NCBI GenBank assembly: GCA_964392365.1
Contig: CAYMPH010000021.1
Location: 1 to 64,000, forward strand
DNA: 64,000 nucleotides
Reading direction: 5' to 3'
Origin: CAYMPH01 sp964392365
GTDB taxonomy: Bacteria > Spirochaetota > UBA4802 > UBA5550
Under the pieces are notes generated by a model. The model saw nothing but the letters and a program-made list of their open reading frames with translations, did no database searches and had not been told where the DNA came from. Position 1 is the stretch's first letter, and every line of letters starts with the position of its first letter. This document shows positions 35,739 through 45,034 of the stretch, in pieces. The position numbers and the translations under genes were made by a program.

Positions 35739-35898
35739 TGGAATGCTCCATTTGTTTTATTTGCTGATATGATTTAAATAATTTTTAACAGAAAGTCAAG
35801 AAAATTTTGCAGGCACTATGATTTGAGAGATTGAAAATTTTTTTATATTTTATTCTTTATTCAATTTCAGAATAATTAGAAATCCTTAAAAAGTCATG

Positions 35899-36510
35899 CT
35901 ACCTGACAAGCGGAACGAACACAGCCTCACCGATATTCTCCTCAGCGATCTGACCTGACCTTGTTTTGACATACTTCATAATAACATGCCTTCCGCCTTC
36001 TGTGACAGGCACAACAAGAATTCCGCCCGGCGCAAGCTTGCCGAAAAGTTCTACCGGCAGGATGTTAGCCCCTGCTGCAACTACTATAGCCTCAAAAAAA
36101 CCTTCTGTTTCGCTGAATTCACCTGACTGAATAAACTGTATATTATTATACTGCATTTTTACAAGAATATCACGTGCCCTGAGGGAGAGTTCAGGAATTC
36201 TTTCTATTGTAATTACTTTGCTTGCGAGCCTCCCTAGTATTGCGGACTGATATCCGGAACCTGTTCCTATTTCAAGAACACGCTCCTCCCCGTTAAGACC
36301 GAGAGCCTGAACCATTAGAGCTATTACTGAAGGTTTTGAAATTGTCTGGCCGAAGCCGATTGGAAGTGAAATATCATCATAAGCCCTGTACCTGAGAGCC
36401 TCTGAAACAAAAAGATGCCTCGGTATTTCATTCATTACTGAAATGAGCGTACTTGAATAGATGCCCTTTTTTTTGAGCTCATCAATTAAAACCTGCCGGG
36501 CTCTATGCAT
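35899..36510 (-). CDS. pcm: Protein-L-isoaspartate O-methyltransferase
   Basis: Pcm methylates abnormal isoaspartyl residues to start protein repair. Seen: N-terminal DELKKKGI, MNEIPRHLFVSEA, LPIGFGQTISKPSVIALM, SAM-binding motif VLEIGTGSGYQSAIL, and a GGILVVPV segment. All family blocks are present (203 residues). I prefer ATG 36510, since MHRARQVLIDELKKKGI aligns with the family start and lies 7 bases past the upstream stop; a TTG at 36528 would overlap the VWA gene by 11 bases. It is co-transcribed with the TPR/NHL/VWA gene. Confidence 0.93.
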   Translation of the reverse strand: MHRARQVLIDELKKKGIYSSTLISVMNEIPRHLFVSEALRYRAYDDISLPIGFGQTISKPSVIALMVQALGLNGEERVLEIGTGSGYQSAILGRLASKVITIERIPELSLRARDILVKMQYNNIQFIQSGEFSETEGFFEAIVVAAGANILPVELFGKLAPGGILVVPVTEGGRHVIMKYVKTRSGQIAEENIGEAVFVPLVR

Positions 36511-36517
36511 TGAATCT

Positions 36518-38551
36518 TTATGGTACAAAATAACCGCTTCTCTCTATTCCCTTCTGGCCCTTGTATTCCACTTCGATCTTGACATCTGACCAGAGTCCTT
36601 TGAATTTTGCCGGTTTGAAAGTTGAATAGACTATGACATACCTGTTCTCTTCTGAAGATTTGATTCTATCATAAACAGTCCTGAGAGAATCCACTTCTTT
36701 CGGTCTGATAAGCGCACCGCCTGTGCTGTCTGCAATTCTGATCAGAACAGGATCAGGATTCCCGAATGATATAATATATACAGGAACATAATGAGCTTTG
36801 GCGTAGGCAATAATCACTTCCGGAGTGTACTTTCTGAAAGAATCCTCCATAACTTTTCCATCTGTTACAAGTATTACAGCTCTCCTGCTGAGCAGCGGAG
36901 CAAGATCACTGATAGAATTGTATAAAGCCTGTCCTGTTGCTTTTCCGCTGCTGTATTTTTTTTCTTTTATGGCTTTGAGCGCTCGCCTTCTACTCCAGTC
37001 GAATTTATTCCCTTCCCATATTTCATCATTGAAATTCTGGATTTTCATCAAATCATTTTTCAGCATTTTTTTAAGAATAAATTCAGACAGCCATGAAAGC
37101 TCATTATGATACTGCGACATTTCCTTTGACCTGTCAAAATTCATTACCATTGAAACTGAAGTGCTTACTTTTTTCCTCAGATAATCAGAATACATGTTCC
37201 TGATATGAGCGCCATCTTCAGAAATTCTGAAATTTTCAGATTTCAACCCATAAATAGGCCTGCCGTCTCTGCCGCGCACATTTACATAATAGGCAACTAC
37301 AGGAAATTTCTTTGCATCAACTGAAAGCACTTCAAGATCAAGATTCGAATACATTTTCTGCACAGGAGAAAAAAGAAATGCTGTCTGCCTGCTGTAATCA
37401 AGACAGTAAAGATGCCCATCCCTGTCCACCATAGACGAGTAAAGACGTATAAATTTATCCTTCTCACCGTTCCATGAGCTCATCCATTTTTTTGAATCAT
37501 TTTCCGGGTTATAAAACAAAAGGCCGTTTTTTTCGTCCGATATGAACAAAGTGGAATCGAGTCTGTTTATTCCCCTGGGTGCATCCAGATACTCTATCTT
37601 GATATTTTTACTGAAATTTCCTGAATCATCAAATACTGCAAGACGCCTGTTTCCTGTGTCTGTAACATAAACGCTGTTTTTATATACTGCCACATCTGAA
37701 GGCCGGTCGAACTGTGCTTCGTATTCGCCCTTTTCGCCGAATTTCAGAATAAAATTCCCTTCATCGTCAAATTTCTGAACTCTGCTGTTTCCAGAATCAA
37801 CAACATAAATGTACCCGCCGTTATCAAAACATATGCCTTCAGGACCGTGGAATTTACCCGCTTCATTTCCCGAGCCTCCGATTTTTTTAAGAATTGTCCC
37901 ATCGGTACTCATAATATAGAAAAGATCTTCCTTGAAATTTGTTACAGCAAGCTTTCCGTTTTTGTAATCCACTCCATAAAGCTGACCAGTAAGGCTTGGC
38001 CTGAAAGAAGCAACTGCCTTGCCGTTTGCGTCGATTTTAACCAGTTTGCCTGTTGAGAAAGAAGTTATATATGTATTTTTATCGTTATCAGCCGTAATAT
38101 CTATCGGATATGGAAAATTATTGCTTTTAAAATTGTTCGATTCGTAGGATGTATTTAAAATAAGTTCTGAGAAGCCTGTACTCATGCCGCTGATAGAATC
38201 TCTGAATTTAATATTGTCTATTTTCATTGAAACAGCAGCGCTGTTTCCGGATATATCTTTCAAAGCCTCCAGTTCTTTCAATGCAGAATCAGTATAACCG
38301 GAGAAAGCATATGAGCGTGCCAGATAATCTCTTGCAGTTGCATAATCCGGATATTCATTAAGGGCCTGCCTGAAAAATTCTACTGCTGCAAGGTATTCCA
38401 TCTTATTATAATAAATATAGCCTTTCTGGAATAATGACCTGGCCTTTTCAAATTTAGCGAGCTCCTGCGTTTGAGGATACAATACGGGCGTGTATGAAAA
38501 GAAAAAAATCGCGGCAAACAAAGTTATTATGGAAATTGCGGTTTTTCGCAT
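36518..38551 (-). CDS. Secreted TPR - NHL propeller - VWA protein
   Basis: A 677-residue exported protein. Signal peptide about 1-25; TPR repeats about 30-100 (GYIYYNKMEYLAAVEFFRQALNEYP); a six-bladed NHL-type propeller about 140-400 (FHGPEGICFDNGGYIYVVDSGNSRVQKFDDEGNF and FDRPSDVAVY...VTDTGNRRLAVFD); and a VWA domain about 460-665 with NFDRSKEMS in place of the canonical DxSxS metal site, then LVTDGKVM. Similar multi-domain proteins occur in spirochaetes. It may bind proteins at the cell surface. I start at 38551, where GAGGAT lies upstream. It is followed by pcm, and the uvrA gene ends 45 bases upstream of it. Confidence 0.85.
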   Translation of the reverse strand: MRKTAISIITLFAAIFFFSYTPVLYPQTQELAKFEKARSLFQKGYIYYNKMEYLAAVEFFRQALNEYPDYATARDYLARSYAFSGYTDSALKELEALKDISGNSAAVSMKIDNIKFRDSISGMSTGFSELILNTSYESNNFKSNNFPYPIDITADNDKNTYITSFSTGKLVKIDANGKAVASFRPSLTGQLYGVDYKNGKLAVTNFKEDLFYIMSTDGTILKKIGGSGNEAGKFHGPEGICFDNGGYIYVVDSGNSRVQKFDDEGNFILKFGEKGEYEAQFDRPSDVAVYKNSVYVTDTGNRRLAVFDDSGNFSKNIKIEYLDAPRGINRLDSTLFISDEKNGLLFYNPENDSKKWMSSWNGEKDKFIRLYSSMVDRDGHLYCLDYSRQTAFLFSPVQKMYSNLDLEVLSVDAKKFPVVAYYVNVRGRDGRPIYGLKSENFRISEDGAHIRNMYSDYLRKKVSTSVSMVMNFDRSKEMSQYHNELSWLSEFILKKMLKNDLMKIQNFNDEIWEGNKFDWSRRRALKAIKEKKYSSGKATGQALYNSISDLAPLLSRRAVILVTDGKVMEDSFRKYTPEVIIAYAKAHYVPVYIISFGNPDPVLIRIADSTGGALIRPKEVDSLRTVYDRIKSSEENRYVIVYSTFKPAKFKGLWSDVKIEVEYKGQKGIERSGYFVP

Positions 38552-38596
38552 CTTATCCTCATTCAATGTGTATTCAAATACAATAGAGGTTATATT

Positions 38597-41425
38597 TTAT
38601 TTGATCCGGCTATGCCCTGTCAAGACTCTTTTAATAAATTGTCCGGTATAGGATTTTTTAACTGCAGCAATATCTTCCGGAGTTCCTGAAGCAACAATTT
38701 CACCGCCTTTGTTCCCGCCCTCCGGACCAAGGTCAATTACATAATCAGCTGTTTTAATGACATCAAGATTATGCTCAATTACAATTACAGTATTACCTTT
38801 TTCCACAAGAGAATCGAGCACTTCAAGGAGCTTGTGAATATCCGCAAAATGAAGGCCGGTCGTAGGCTCATCCAGAATATATACTGTTCTGCCTGTTGCT
38901 CTTCTTGAAAGCTCGGTAGAAAGCTTAACTCGCTGTGCTTCGCCGCCTGATAGCGTTGTTGCAGGCTGTCCGAGCTTAATATATCCAAGGCCCACCCTGC
39001 TTAATGTTTCGAGCCTGCTTTTAAGCGGAGTAATATTTTCAAAAAAAGTTAAAGCCTCGTCTACAGTCATTTCAAGGACTTCATATATGTTCTTGCCCTT
39101 GAATCTTATTTCAAGAGTTTCATGGTTGTAACGCCTTCCCTTGCAGACTTCACAGGTTATATAAACATCAGGTAGAAAATGCATTTCTATTTTCTTAACT
39201 CCATCGCCTTCACAGGACTCGCATCTCCCTCCGGATACATTAAATGAAAACCGGCCAGCTTTATATCCTCTCAATTTTGAATCCTGCAGACCGGTAAAAA
39301 GATCCCTGATCGGAGTAAAAAGTCCCGTGTATGTAGCAGGGTTGGATCTAGGAGTTCTTCCGATCGGAGACTGGTCTATATCTATAACCTTGTCGATATT
39401 TTCAATGCCGTTTATTTTCTCAAACTTACCCGGATAATTTTTTGATCTCATTAAAAGATTCGATAATACCTTATACAGAATTTCTATTACAAGAGTTGAT
39501 TTTCCTGAACCTGAAACGCCTGTTACTGCAGTAAACACGCCGAGAGGAAATGATGCAGTAATATTTTTCAGATTATTTTCTGTTGCACCAATAATCTCAA
39601 GATAACCGGACGGCTTTCTTCTGACTTTCGGAACAGGAATAAATTTTTTCCCGGACAGATATTGGCCTGTTGCGGATTTTTCATTTTTCTCGATATCATC
39701 CACTGTGCCCTGAGCTACGATATAACCGCCGTCAAGACCTGCACCAGGACCAAGATCGAGAATGAAGTCAGCTTCGCGCATTGTATCCTCATCGTGTTCA
39801 ACTACAATTACAGTGTTGCCTATATCCCGCAAATGCTTGAGAGTGTCGAGAAGCCTTTTATTGTCGCGCTGATGAAGCCCTATGCTCGGCTCATCAAGAA
39901 CATAGAGAACTCCGGTAAGAGCAGAGCCGATCTGTGTTGCAAGCCTGATGCGCTGGGATTCTCCGCCTGAAAGACTCCCGGCAGCACGGCTTAATGTCAG
40001 ATAATCAATTCCCACATCATTTAAAAATTTGAGCCGCATCTTAATCTCTTTTAAGACCTGCTCAGCAATTTTTCCCTCGGTTTTATCAAGGGATATGTTT
40101 TTAAAAAAATTAAAAGTTTCTCCGATTGATAATGCTGTAATCTGGTCAATGCTCTGATTTGCCACCTTAACAGCAAGGCTCTCCTTGCGGAGCCTTCTGC
40201 CGCCGCACGATTCGCACACGCTGTTTGTCATGTAGCCTTCCATCCATTCCCTCATCTCTTCAGATGCTGTTTCACGGTAGCGTCTTTCAAGATTGGGAAT
40301 CACCCCCTCAAAAGTTCTGGAAAATTTCATCTCGGCATTTTCACGGCTGATTTTAAAATCCATCTTGGTTCTTCCCGAACCATAAAGAATTACATCTTTA
40401 ATTTTCTGCGGAAGTTTTTTCCAAGGAGTATGCGCATCAAATCCGAGGTTTTTCTCAAGGGATTTAATCTGTTCAAGATACCAGTAGCTTGTGGATTTCC
40501 CCCATACATCAAGAACGCCGTCATATAGAGATTTATCCGGATCGGAAACAATATGTTCAGGATCAAACTGCATAATATAACCCAGGCCGCCGCATGTTTC
40601 ACACGCTCCATACGGGCTGTTGAAGGAAAACATTCTGGGTGAAAGTTCAGGTATTGAAACGCCGCATTCAGAGCAGGATAATTTTGTAGAAAAAAGCTTT
40701 TCCTCGTCATCAAGAACTGCAATTATCTGGCCTTCGCCTATATCTATTGCTGTTTCAATTGAATCTGCAAGTCTCGGGCGTATTCCGTCTTTTATTACGA
40801 TCCGGTCTACAATAATCTCTATATCGTGTTTTTTATTTTTTTCAAGAACAATTTCATCTTCAAGATTTTTTATTTCACCGTTTATTCGAACCCTGACAAA
40901 ACCTTTTTTCTTTGCACCTTCAAGCTTGTCAATATGCTCGCCCTTTCTGCCTTTAACAAGAGGCGCAAGAATCTGCAGTTTTGTTCCGGTTTTTAAAGTA
41001 AGCATGGATTCCACAATCTGATCTATAGATTGGGATGTAATTTTTTTTCCGCAAACATGGCAGTGAGGAACTCCTATTCTTGCAAACAGAAGGCGGAAGT
41101 AATCATAAATTTCTGTTACAGTGCCTACAGTTGAGCGGGGATTTCTGTGAGTTGTTTTCTGTTCGATTGATATTGCAGGAGACAGGCCGTCTATGTAATC
41201 AACATCCGGTTTCTCCATAAGACCTAAAAACTGTCTTGCATAGGAAGAGAGAGATTCAACATATCTTCTCTGTCCTTCTGCATAAATTGTATCAAAAGCC
41301 AGGGAGGATTTTCCTGAACCGGACAATCCTGTAATTACCACAAGACTGTCTCTCGGAATTTCTACGGATATATTTTTTAAATTATGTTCTCTGGCTCCTC
41401 TGATCGTAATTTTGCGTTCAATCAT
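38597..41425 (-). CDS. uvrA: Excinuclease ABC subunit A
   Basis: UvrA, the DNA damage recognition ATPase of nucleotide excision repair, 942 residues, full length. Two ABC modules are seen: Walker A GLSGSGKSS (33-41) and GVSGSGKST in the second half, signature motifs LSGGESQRIRLATQ and LSGGEAQRVKLSTEL, and zinc-finger cysteines (CHVCGKK, CSECG...CETCGG, CESCEGDG, CEVCKGRRYN). Start at ATG 41425, which overlaps the stop of the acidic zinc-ribbon gene (ATGA). UvrB and UvrC are not in the window. Confidence 0.97.
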   Translation of the reverse strand: MIERKITIRGAREHNLKNISVEIPRDSLVVITGLSGSGKSSLAFDTIYAEGQRRYVESLSSYARQFLGLMEKPDVDYIDGLSPAISIEQKTTHRNPRSTVGTVTEIYDYFRLLFARIGVPHCHVCGKKITSQSIDQIVESMLTLKTGTKLQILAPLVKGRKGEHIDKLEGAKKKGFVRVRINGEIKNLEDEIVLEKNKKHDIEIIVDRIVIKDGIRPRLADSIETAIDIGEGQIIAVLDDEEKLFSTKLSCSECGVSIPELSPRMFSFNSPYGACETCGGLGYIMQFDPEHIVSDPDKSLYDGVLDVWGKSTSYWYLEQIKSLEKNLGFDAHTPWKKLPQKIKDVILYGSGRTKMDFKISRENAEMKFSRTFEGVIPNLERRYRETASEEMREWMEGYMTNSVCESCGGRRLRKESLAVKVANQSIDQITALSIGETFNFFKNISLDKTEGKIAEQVLKEIKMRLKFLNDVGIDYLTLSRAAGSLSGGESQRIRLATQIGSALTGVLYVLDEPSIGLHQRDNKRLLDTLKHLRDIGNTVIVVEHDEDTMREADFILDLGPGAGLDGGYIVAQGTVDDIEKNEKSATGQYLSGKKFIPVPKVRRKPSGYLEIIGATENNLKNITASFPLGVFTAVTGVSGSGKSTLVIEILYKVLSNLLMRSKNYPGKFEKINGIENIDKVIDIDQSPIGRTPRSNPATYTGLFTPIRDLFTGLQDSKLRGYKAGRFSFNVSGGRCESCEGDGVKKIEMHFLPDVYITCEVCKGRRYNHETLEIRFKGKNIYEVLEMTVDEALTFFENITPLKSRLETLSRVGLGYIKLGQPATTLSGGEAQRVKLSTELSRRATGRTVYILDEPTTGLHFADIHKLLEVLDSLVEKGNTVIVIEHNLDVIKTADYVIDLGPEGGNKGGEIVASGTPEDIAAVKKSYTGQFIKRVLTGHSRIK

Positions 41426-41823
41426 ATCTGCGTGATGCTCATAGAGCCGCACATTGGACAAGTAGTTTCAAAAATCTCTTCTTCACTGTCAAATTCGCTT
41501 TTTTTGATTACGATATCATCCCATCTGTAATCGCAGTCCTCGCATGCGTAGCTGACATTTATTTTTCTTTCTTTTTCCCATGAATCGTCTTTTTCATCAT
41601 CTTCATCGTCTTCATCGTCTTCGTCATCGTCTTCATCTTTAACTTTATCATCATCATCGAAAACAGTTTCAACCAGTGATTTTTTAGGCTTTTTTAAAGT
41701 TTTCCGGCTTTTTTCTATTTCCTCGCCGTCTTCCTCAAGCTCTTCCTCTTCATAATTATCTTCATAATATCCGTCTTCATAGACTTCATCATCAAATTCT
41801 TTTTCCTGATAATCTTTAGCCAT
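41422..41823 (-). CDS. Acidic zinc-ribbon protein upstream of uvrA
   Basis: A 133-residue protein. The first 80 residues are extremely acidic (runs of Asp/Glu broken by a basic KSRKTLKKPKKS). The C-terminal 45 residues form a zinc ribbon (CEDCDYRWDD ... CPMCGS). It begins at ATG 41823 (MAKDYQEK); the frame is open upstream but unsupported. It overlaps uvrA by 4 bases. The acidic region could mimic DNA or bind basic proteins; the ribbon could bind nucleic acid (inference). Family not named. Confidence 0.75.
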   Translation of the reverse strand: MAKDYQEKEFDDEVYEDGYYEDNYEEEELEEDGEEIEKSRKTLKKPKKSLVETVFDDDDKVKDEDDDEDDEDDEDDEKDDSWEKERKINVSYACEDCDYRWDDIVIKKSEFDSEEEIFETTCPMCGSMSITQI

Positions 41824-42035
41824 ATTGCACACCCTGCAAATAGATTTTATGAATTTTATTAAAAACAACACTCCGGCAGATAACCGGAGAATTTTACTTT
41901 GTATTTATAATACTAATTCTTCATAGAAAATGCCATCTTCTTTTGTCAAAAAAAATTTTTCATTTTTTAAAAAAATATTATATATTTATTATAATAACTT
42001 CCTGTAAAATAAGCAGTTTTTTTTTATAATAATAT

Positions 42036-42075
42036 AAAAAAAAACTTCCCTGAAAGTGAATCAGGGAAGTTTTTT
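42036..42075 (-). terminator. Rho-independent terminator after the chemoreceptor gene
   Basis: Arms 42039-42053 and 42061-42075 (core ACTTCCCTGA / TCAGGGAAGT) pair perfectly with a 7-base loop, flanked by A and T runs. It lies 20 bases past the minus-strand stop at 42096. Confidence 0.88.
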
Positions 42076-42095
42076 AAAATTATATATAATAATTC

Positions 42096-43838
42096 TTAAA
42101 ACTCTTCAAATCCCTCATCTTTAAGTGTTTGTTTCATAGATGAAGTACTTTTATCTGAATTCATACCTGAAGTATGAGAAATAGCTGATTGTTTTCCGGT
42201 AATTTTACCGGTCTTTTTATCTGAATCTGCAGCTTTTAAATGAATTTCTTTATGTTTGGTGTTAAACACATCCTGCTTTTTTGTATCTCTAATTTTAAAA
42301 GCTTTCATCATTTCAAGCATTTCTTTTGCCTGGCTTGCCATTTCCTCGCTTGCTGATGCAGTTTCTTCAACCAGAGCTGCATTCTGCTGAGTCATTGTGT
42401 CCATTTCTGTAATTGCAATATTTATCTGATTCATACCCTGTTTCTGCTCAAGAGTTGACGCGGCAATTTCTGATATCATCTTGCCGACATCATTTGTGCC
42501 TTTTACTATGACATTAAGAGCCTCGCCGCTTTTAGTTGCCTGATCAGTGGCATTATTGACTTTTTCAGTGGAATCTTTTATTAAAACGCCGATTTCCTTG
42601 GCAGCAGTACCTGATCTCTGTGCAAGATTTCGAACCTCTCCTGCTACAACTGCAAAACCTCTACCCTGCTCACCTGCTCTTGCAGCTTCAACTGCAGCAT
42701 TGAGAGCCAGAAGATTGGTCTGAAATGATATTTCATTTATTACAGTAATAATTTCCGAAATCTTTTTACTGGACTGATTTACTTCATTTATGGCCTGAAC
42801 TGCGCTCATTACTATTGCTCCGCCCTCTTTTGCAAGCCTTGAAGATTCGGAAGACATATGATTGGCGTTGTTTGAATTATCCGCATTCTGATTTATTGTA
42901 GCAGACGCTTCCTCAATTGTTGAGGCAATTTCCTCAAGAGAAGATGCCTGTTCAGAAGTTCTCTGCGAAAGGTTCTGATTTCCGCTAGAAATCTGATCAA
43001 CAGCCTGAGCGAGATTCTGGGACGCAACAATTATGTTTGAAACCATATTTTCAAGATTATCTGCAGCTTTGTTCAGAGCGGTACCAAGCTGGCCGAGTTC
43101 GTCTTTCTGATCAAGGTCAATTCTCTCAGTCAGGTCGCCGTCTGCTATTTTTTGAGCAAAGATAAGGCCTTTTCTTACAGGACCTGCAACTGAACGGGTC
43201 AATACTATCGTTATTATAACACCTGCAAAAATCGAAAATGAAAACAGGGCAATCAGTAAAATCACTGACTGTCTTGCTGCTGCTTTACCCTTATCAAGAA
43301 GTATCTTGGATTCATCATCCTGAAGAACAATAAGCTCATCAAGCTTTTCTCTAAGGCTTGGATATATCTTCAGCCACTCTTCTTCTTTCTGATCAGAAAG
43401 TTTTATATTATTTGCTTCAATAGCGGCCTCAAATTCCTGATAAACTATTCCAATTTCACCAAAAATTTTCATAAAGTCATCTGCAAGTTTTTTCTCTTTT
43501 GCATCCATATATGTTCCCATATAATGCTTCAGCAGTTCAACATTCTGTTCTCTTAGTTTACGTGCATTCTCGAGTCTTTTCTTAACTTCAGGATAATCTT
43601 TTTCCTTGGCAGCACTAATTGCCTGAATCATGTCAATCCTTCTCTGGAGTATATTTCGCATTGTTCTGTTTAGCTGTCTTACAGGCTGGAACCTGTCATT
43701 GTAAAATTCAGTAAATCTCGCATTAGCACTATCCGATGCGAAATAACTCTGGCCTGTCAGAACAATTATTATAAACATAAATACCAGGCAGGAAAGCAGC
43801 ACCTTGGTGCTTACCTTAAGATTATTAAACCATTTCAT
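42096..43838 (-). CDS. Methyl-accepting chemotaxis protein
   Basis: A 580-residue transmembrane chemoreceptor. TM1 about 12-32, a periplasmic four-helix-type sensor domain (33-190, GNQ/ERF-rich helices), TM2 about 191-213, HAMP about 214-266, then a signalling coiled coil with the conserved tip EISFQTNLLALNAAVEAARAGEQGRGF. The segment SSGNQNLSQRTSEQASSLEEIA resembles the E. coli Tar-class methylation helix. The C-terminus ends in GFEEF, which fits the x-W/F-x-x-F/Y pattern of a CheR/CheB tether after a flexible linker of about 60 residues. AAGGAG precedes the ATG. Not next to other che genes except CheD-like at 47777. Confidence 0.95.
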   Translation of the reverse strand: MKWFNNLKVSTKVLLSCLVFMFIIIVLTGQSYFASDSANARFTEFYNDRFQPVRQLNRTMRNILQRRIDMIQAISAAKEKDYPEVKKRLENARKLREQNVELLKHYMGTYMDAKEKKLADDFMKIFGEIGIVYQEFEAAIEANNIKLSDQKEEEWLKIYPSLREKLDELIVLQDDESKILLDKGKAAARQSVILLIALFSFSIFAGVIITIVLTRSVAGPVRKGLIFAQKIADGDLTERIDLDQKDELGQLGTALNKAADNLENMVSNIIVASQNLAQAVDQISSGNQNLSQRTSEQASSLEEIASTIEEASATINQNADNSNNANHMSSESSRLAKEGGAIVMSAVQAINEVNQSSKKISEIITVINEISFQTNLLALNAAVEAARAGEQGRGFAVVAGEVRNLAQRSGTAAKEIGVLIKDSTEKVNNATDQATKSGEALNVIVKGTNDVGKMISEIAASTLEQKQGMNQINIAITEMDTMTQQNAALVEETASASEEMASQAKEMLEMMKAFKIRDTKKQDVFNTKHKEIHLKAADSDKKTGKITGKQSAISHTSGMNSDKSTSSMKQTLKDEGFEEF

Positions 43839-44044
43839 ATGAATTCTCCTTATTTGAGTGAAAACAGTACTTATTCTTCAACTAAAAGCAGGCTGAAGTC
43901 AATCACAACTTTGAATGTTTTTTATATACATACAATTGAATTAATGCAATAAAAAAATTTATTTATTTTCTCTGCGTTTTATGAGTTATCTTGCGTAGAA
44001 TAATCTTTTAATCCTCAACTGCGCTTATCTGCGGTCAGCTTTCC

Positions 44045-44518
44045 TCAGTGGTGAGTATAAGTCACAATTCCCCTGAAACGCTTTTTCCAGTATGGATTTT
44101 TCAAATCTGCGTAGGATATAGTTTTACCTGTTCTCGGGGAGTGGATAAATCTGTATTCCCCTGTATAAATACCGACATGTGATATGCCTTTTCCATTAAT
44201 ATCGAAAAAAACCAGATCTCCCGGGCTTGCATCTCTTACTTTTATCCTTTTTCCGGACAGATATTGATCATTCGTTCCTCTAGGGATCTGAATTCTGTTT
44301 TTCTTATAAACATACATGGTGAATCCCGAACAATCGAAACCTCCCGGATCAGAACCGCCGTATCTGTATGATACGCCTAAATATCTTTTAGCTGTTTTTA
44401 CAATGCTGTTATCATTTCCGTAATCATCTGCTCTTCTCTGTAAAGTACAGGATGATAGAATAAAAATAACCGGAAAAAGAAACAAAACAGCAGAAATTTT
44501 CTTTATATATGGTTTCAT
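44045..44518 (-). CDS. NlpC/P60 lipoprotein peptidase
   Basis: A 157-residue lipoprotein (lipobox LSSC, Cys24) with an NlpC/P60 domain: YRYGGSDPGGFDCSGF (Cys63), SHVGIY (His114) and FIHSP (His126). All three catalytic positions are present. It should cleave D-gamma-glutamyl-diaminopimelate bonds in peptidoglycan stems at the outer or inner membrane face. I start at 44518 (MKPYIKK), which gives a normal lipoprotein signal; no start has a strong ribosome site. Third cell-wall hydrolase or transpeptidase in the window. Confidence 0.88.
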   Translation of the reverse strand: MKPYIKKISAVLFLFPVIFILSSCTLQRRADDYGNDNSIVKTAKRYLGVSYRYGGSDPGGFDCSGFTMYVYKKNRIQIPRGTNDQYLSGKRIKVRDASPGDLVFFDINGKGISHVGIYTGEYRFIHSPRTGKTISYADLKNPYWKKRFRGIVTYTHH

Positions 44519-44602
44519 ATTGTAATTATCGCATGATTTTAATAAAAAATTAGCATGAAACATAATTATGCACTGTTTTTAAATCAAGAATGTGTAAGAA
44601 CT

Positions 44603-44678
44603 GGAGATTTGGGGATATTAGAGATAGGGAGATAAAAAAATTATTTCATTTCATCATCTCTTGTATCCCCATATCTCC
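44603..44678. repeat. Imperfect 23-base inverted repeat
   Basis: GGAGATTTGGGGATATTAGAG at 44603 pairs with the region 44656-44678 (ATCTCTTGTATCCCC, ATATCTCC), 20 of 23 positions matching, around a 30-base AT-rich loop. It lies between the NlpC/P60 and histone-like genes. There is no T run; its function is unknown, and it may be a small mobile-repeat remnant. Confidence 0.55.
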
Positions 44679-44755
44679 TAATTTCTTTTACCTTTCTTCT
44701 TTTTTTTATGTCCGTTATATGCTTCATGATGGAAAAATTCCAAAAAGAGTATAAA

Positions 44756-44785
44756 TAAAAAGGGCCGTCATAAAATGACAGCCCT
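44756..44785 (-). terminator. Rho-independent terminator of the histone-like gene
   Basis: On the minus strand AGGGCTGTCAT, a TTT loop and ATGACGGCCCT, then a T-rich tail. It lies 26 bases past the -1-frame stop at 44811. Its placement after the second reading frame, and not after the first stop, supports the two frames being one gene. Confidence 0.78.
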
Positions 44786-44810
44786 ACTTTTAAAAATTGA
44801 AAATATCCGG

Positions 44811-45034
44811 TTAATTACCAAGAAGTCTAGAAAGAAAAGATTTCTTTTCTTCTGATTTTTTTTCATGAGCTGCTTTCACAGGCTCGGTTTTCCTGGCCGG
44901 AGCTTTCTTCTTTACCGACTTGCTAATTACTACTTTTTTTTTACTGTTTTCTTTGCTGCAGCTTTTTTCTTTACTGCTGCTTTTTTCTTTGGTGCTGCTT
45001 TTTTCTTTGTAGCAGCTTTTTTTGTTACAGCCAT
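44811..45034 (-). CDS. Histone H1-like Lys/Ala-rich protein, split by a -1 frameshift
   Basis: ATG at 45034 with AAGGAAG 6 bases upstream opens a 34-residue frame of repeated K-K-K-A-A units (TKKKAAPKKKAAVKKKAAA) ending in TVKKK and a TAG at 44930-44932. The -1 frame continues without a break for 40 residues (VVISKSVKKKAPARKTEPVK, then HEKKSEEKKSFLSRLLGN) to a TAA at 44811. It is still Lys/Ala-rich and is followed by a terminator. The junction is a run of nine A read as A AAA AAG immediately before the TAG, the same heptamer used for -1 frameshifting in dnaX. The full product would be about 74 residues, like small Hc1/H1-type DNA-compacting proteins. A sequencing error in the A run is the main alternative. 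Confidence 0.75.
44933..44942 (-). promoter_or_regulatory. Slippery heptamer in a nine-A run
   Basis: On the minus strand nine A then G. In the zero frame the last codons are AAA AAA AAG TAG, so A AAA AAG sits directly before the stop. Slipping back one base leads into the downstream Lys/Ala-rich frame. Transcript slippage that adds one A would have the same result. Confidence 0.6.
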
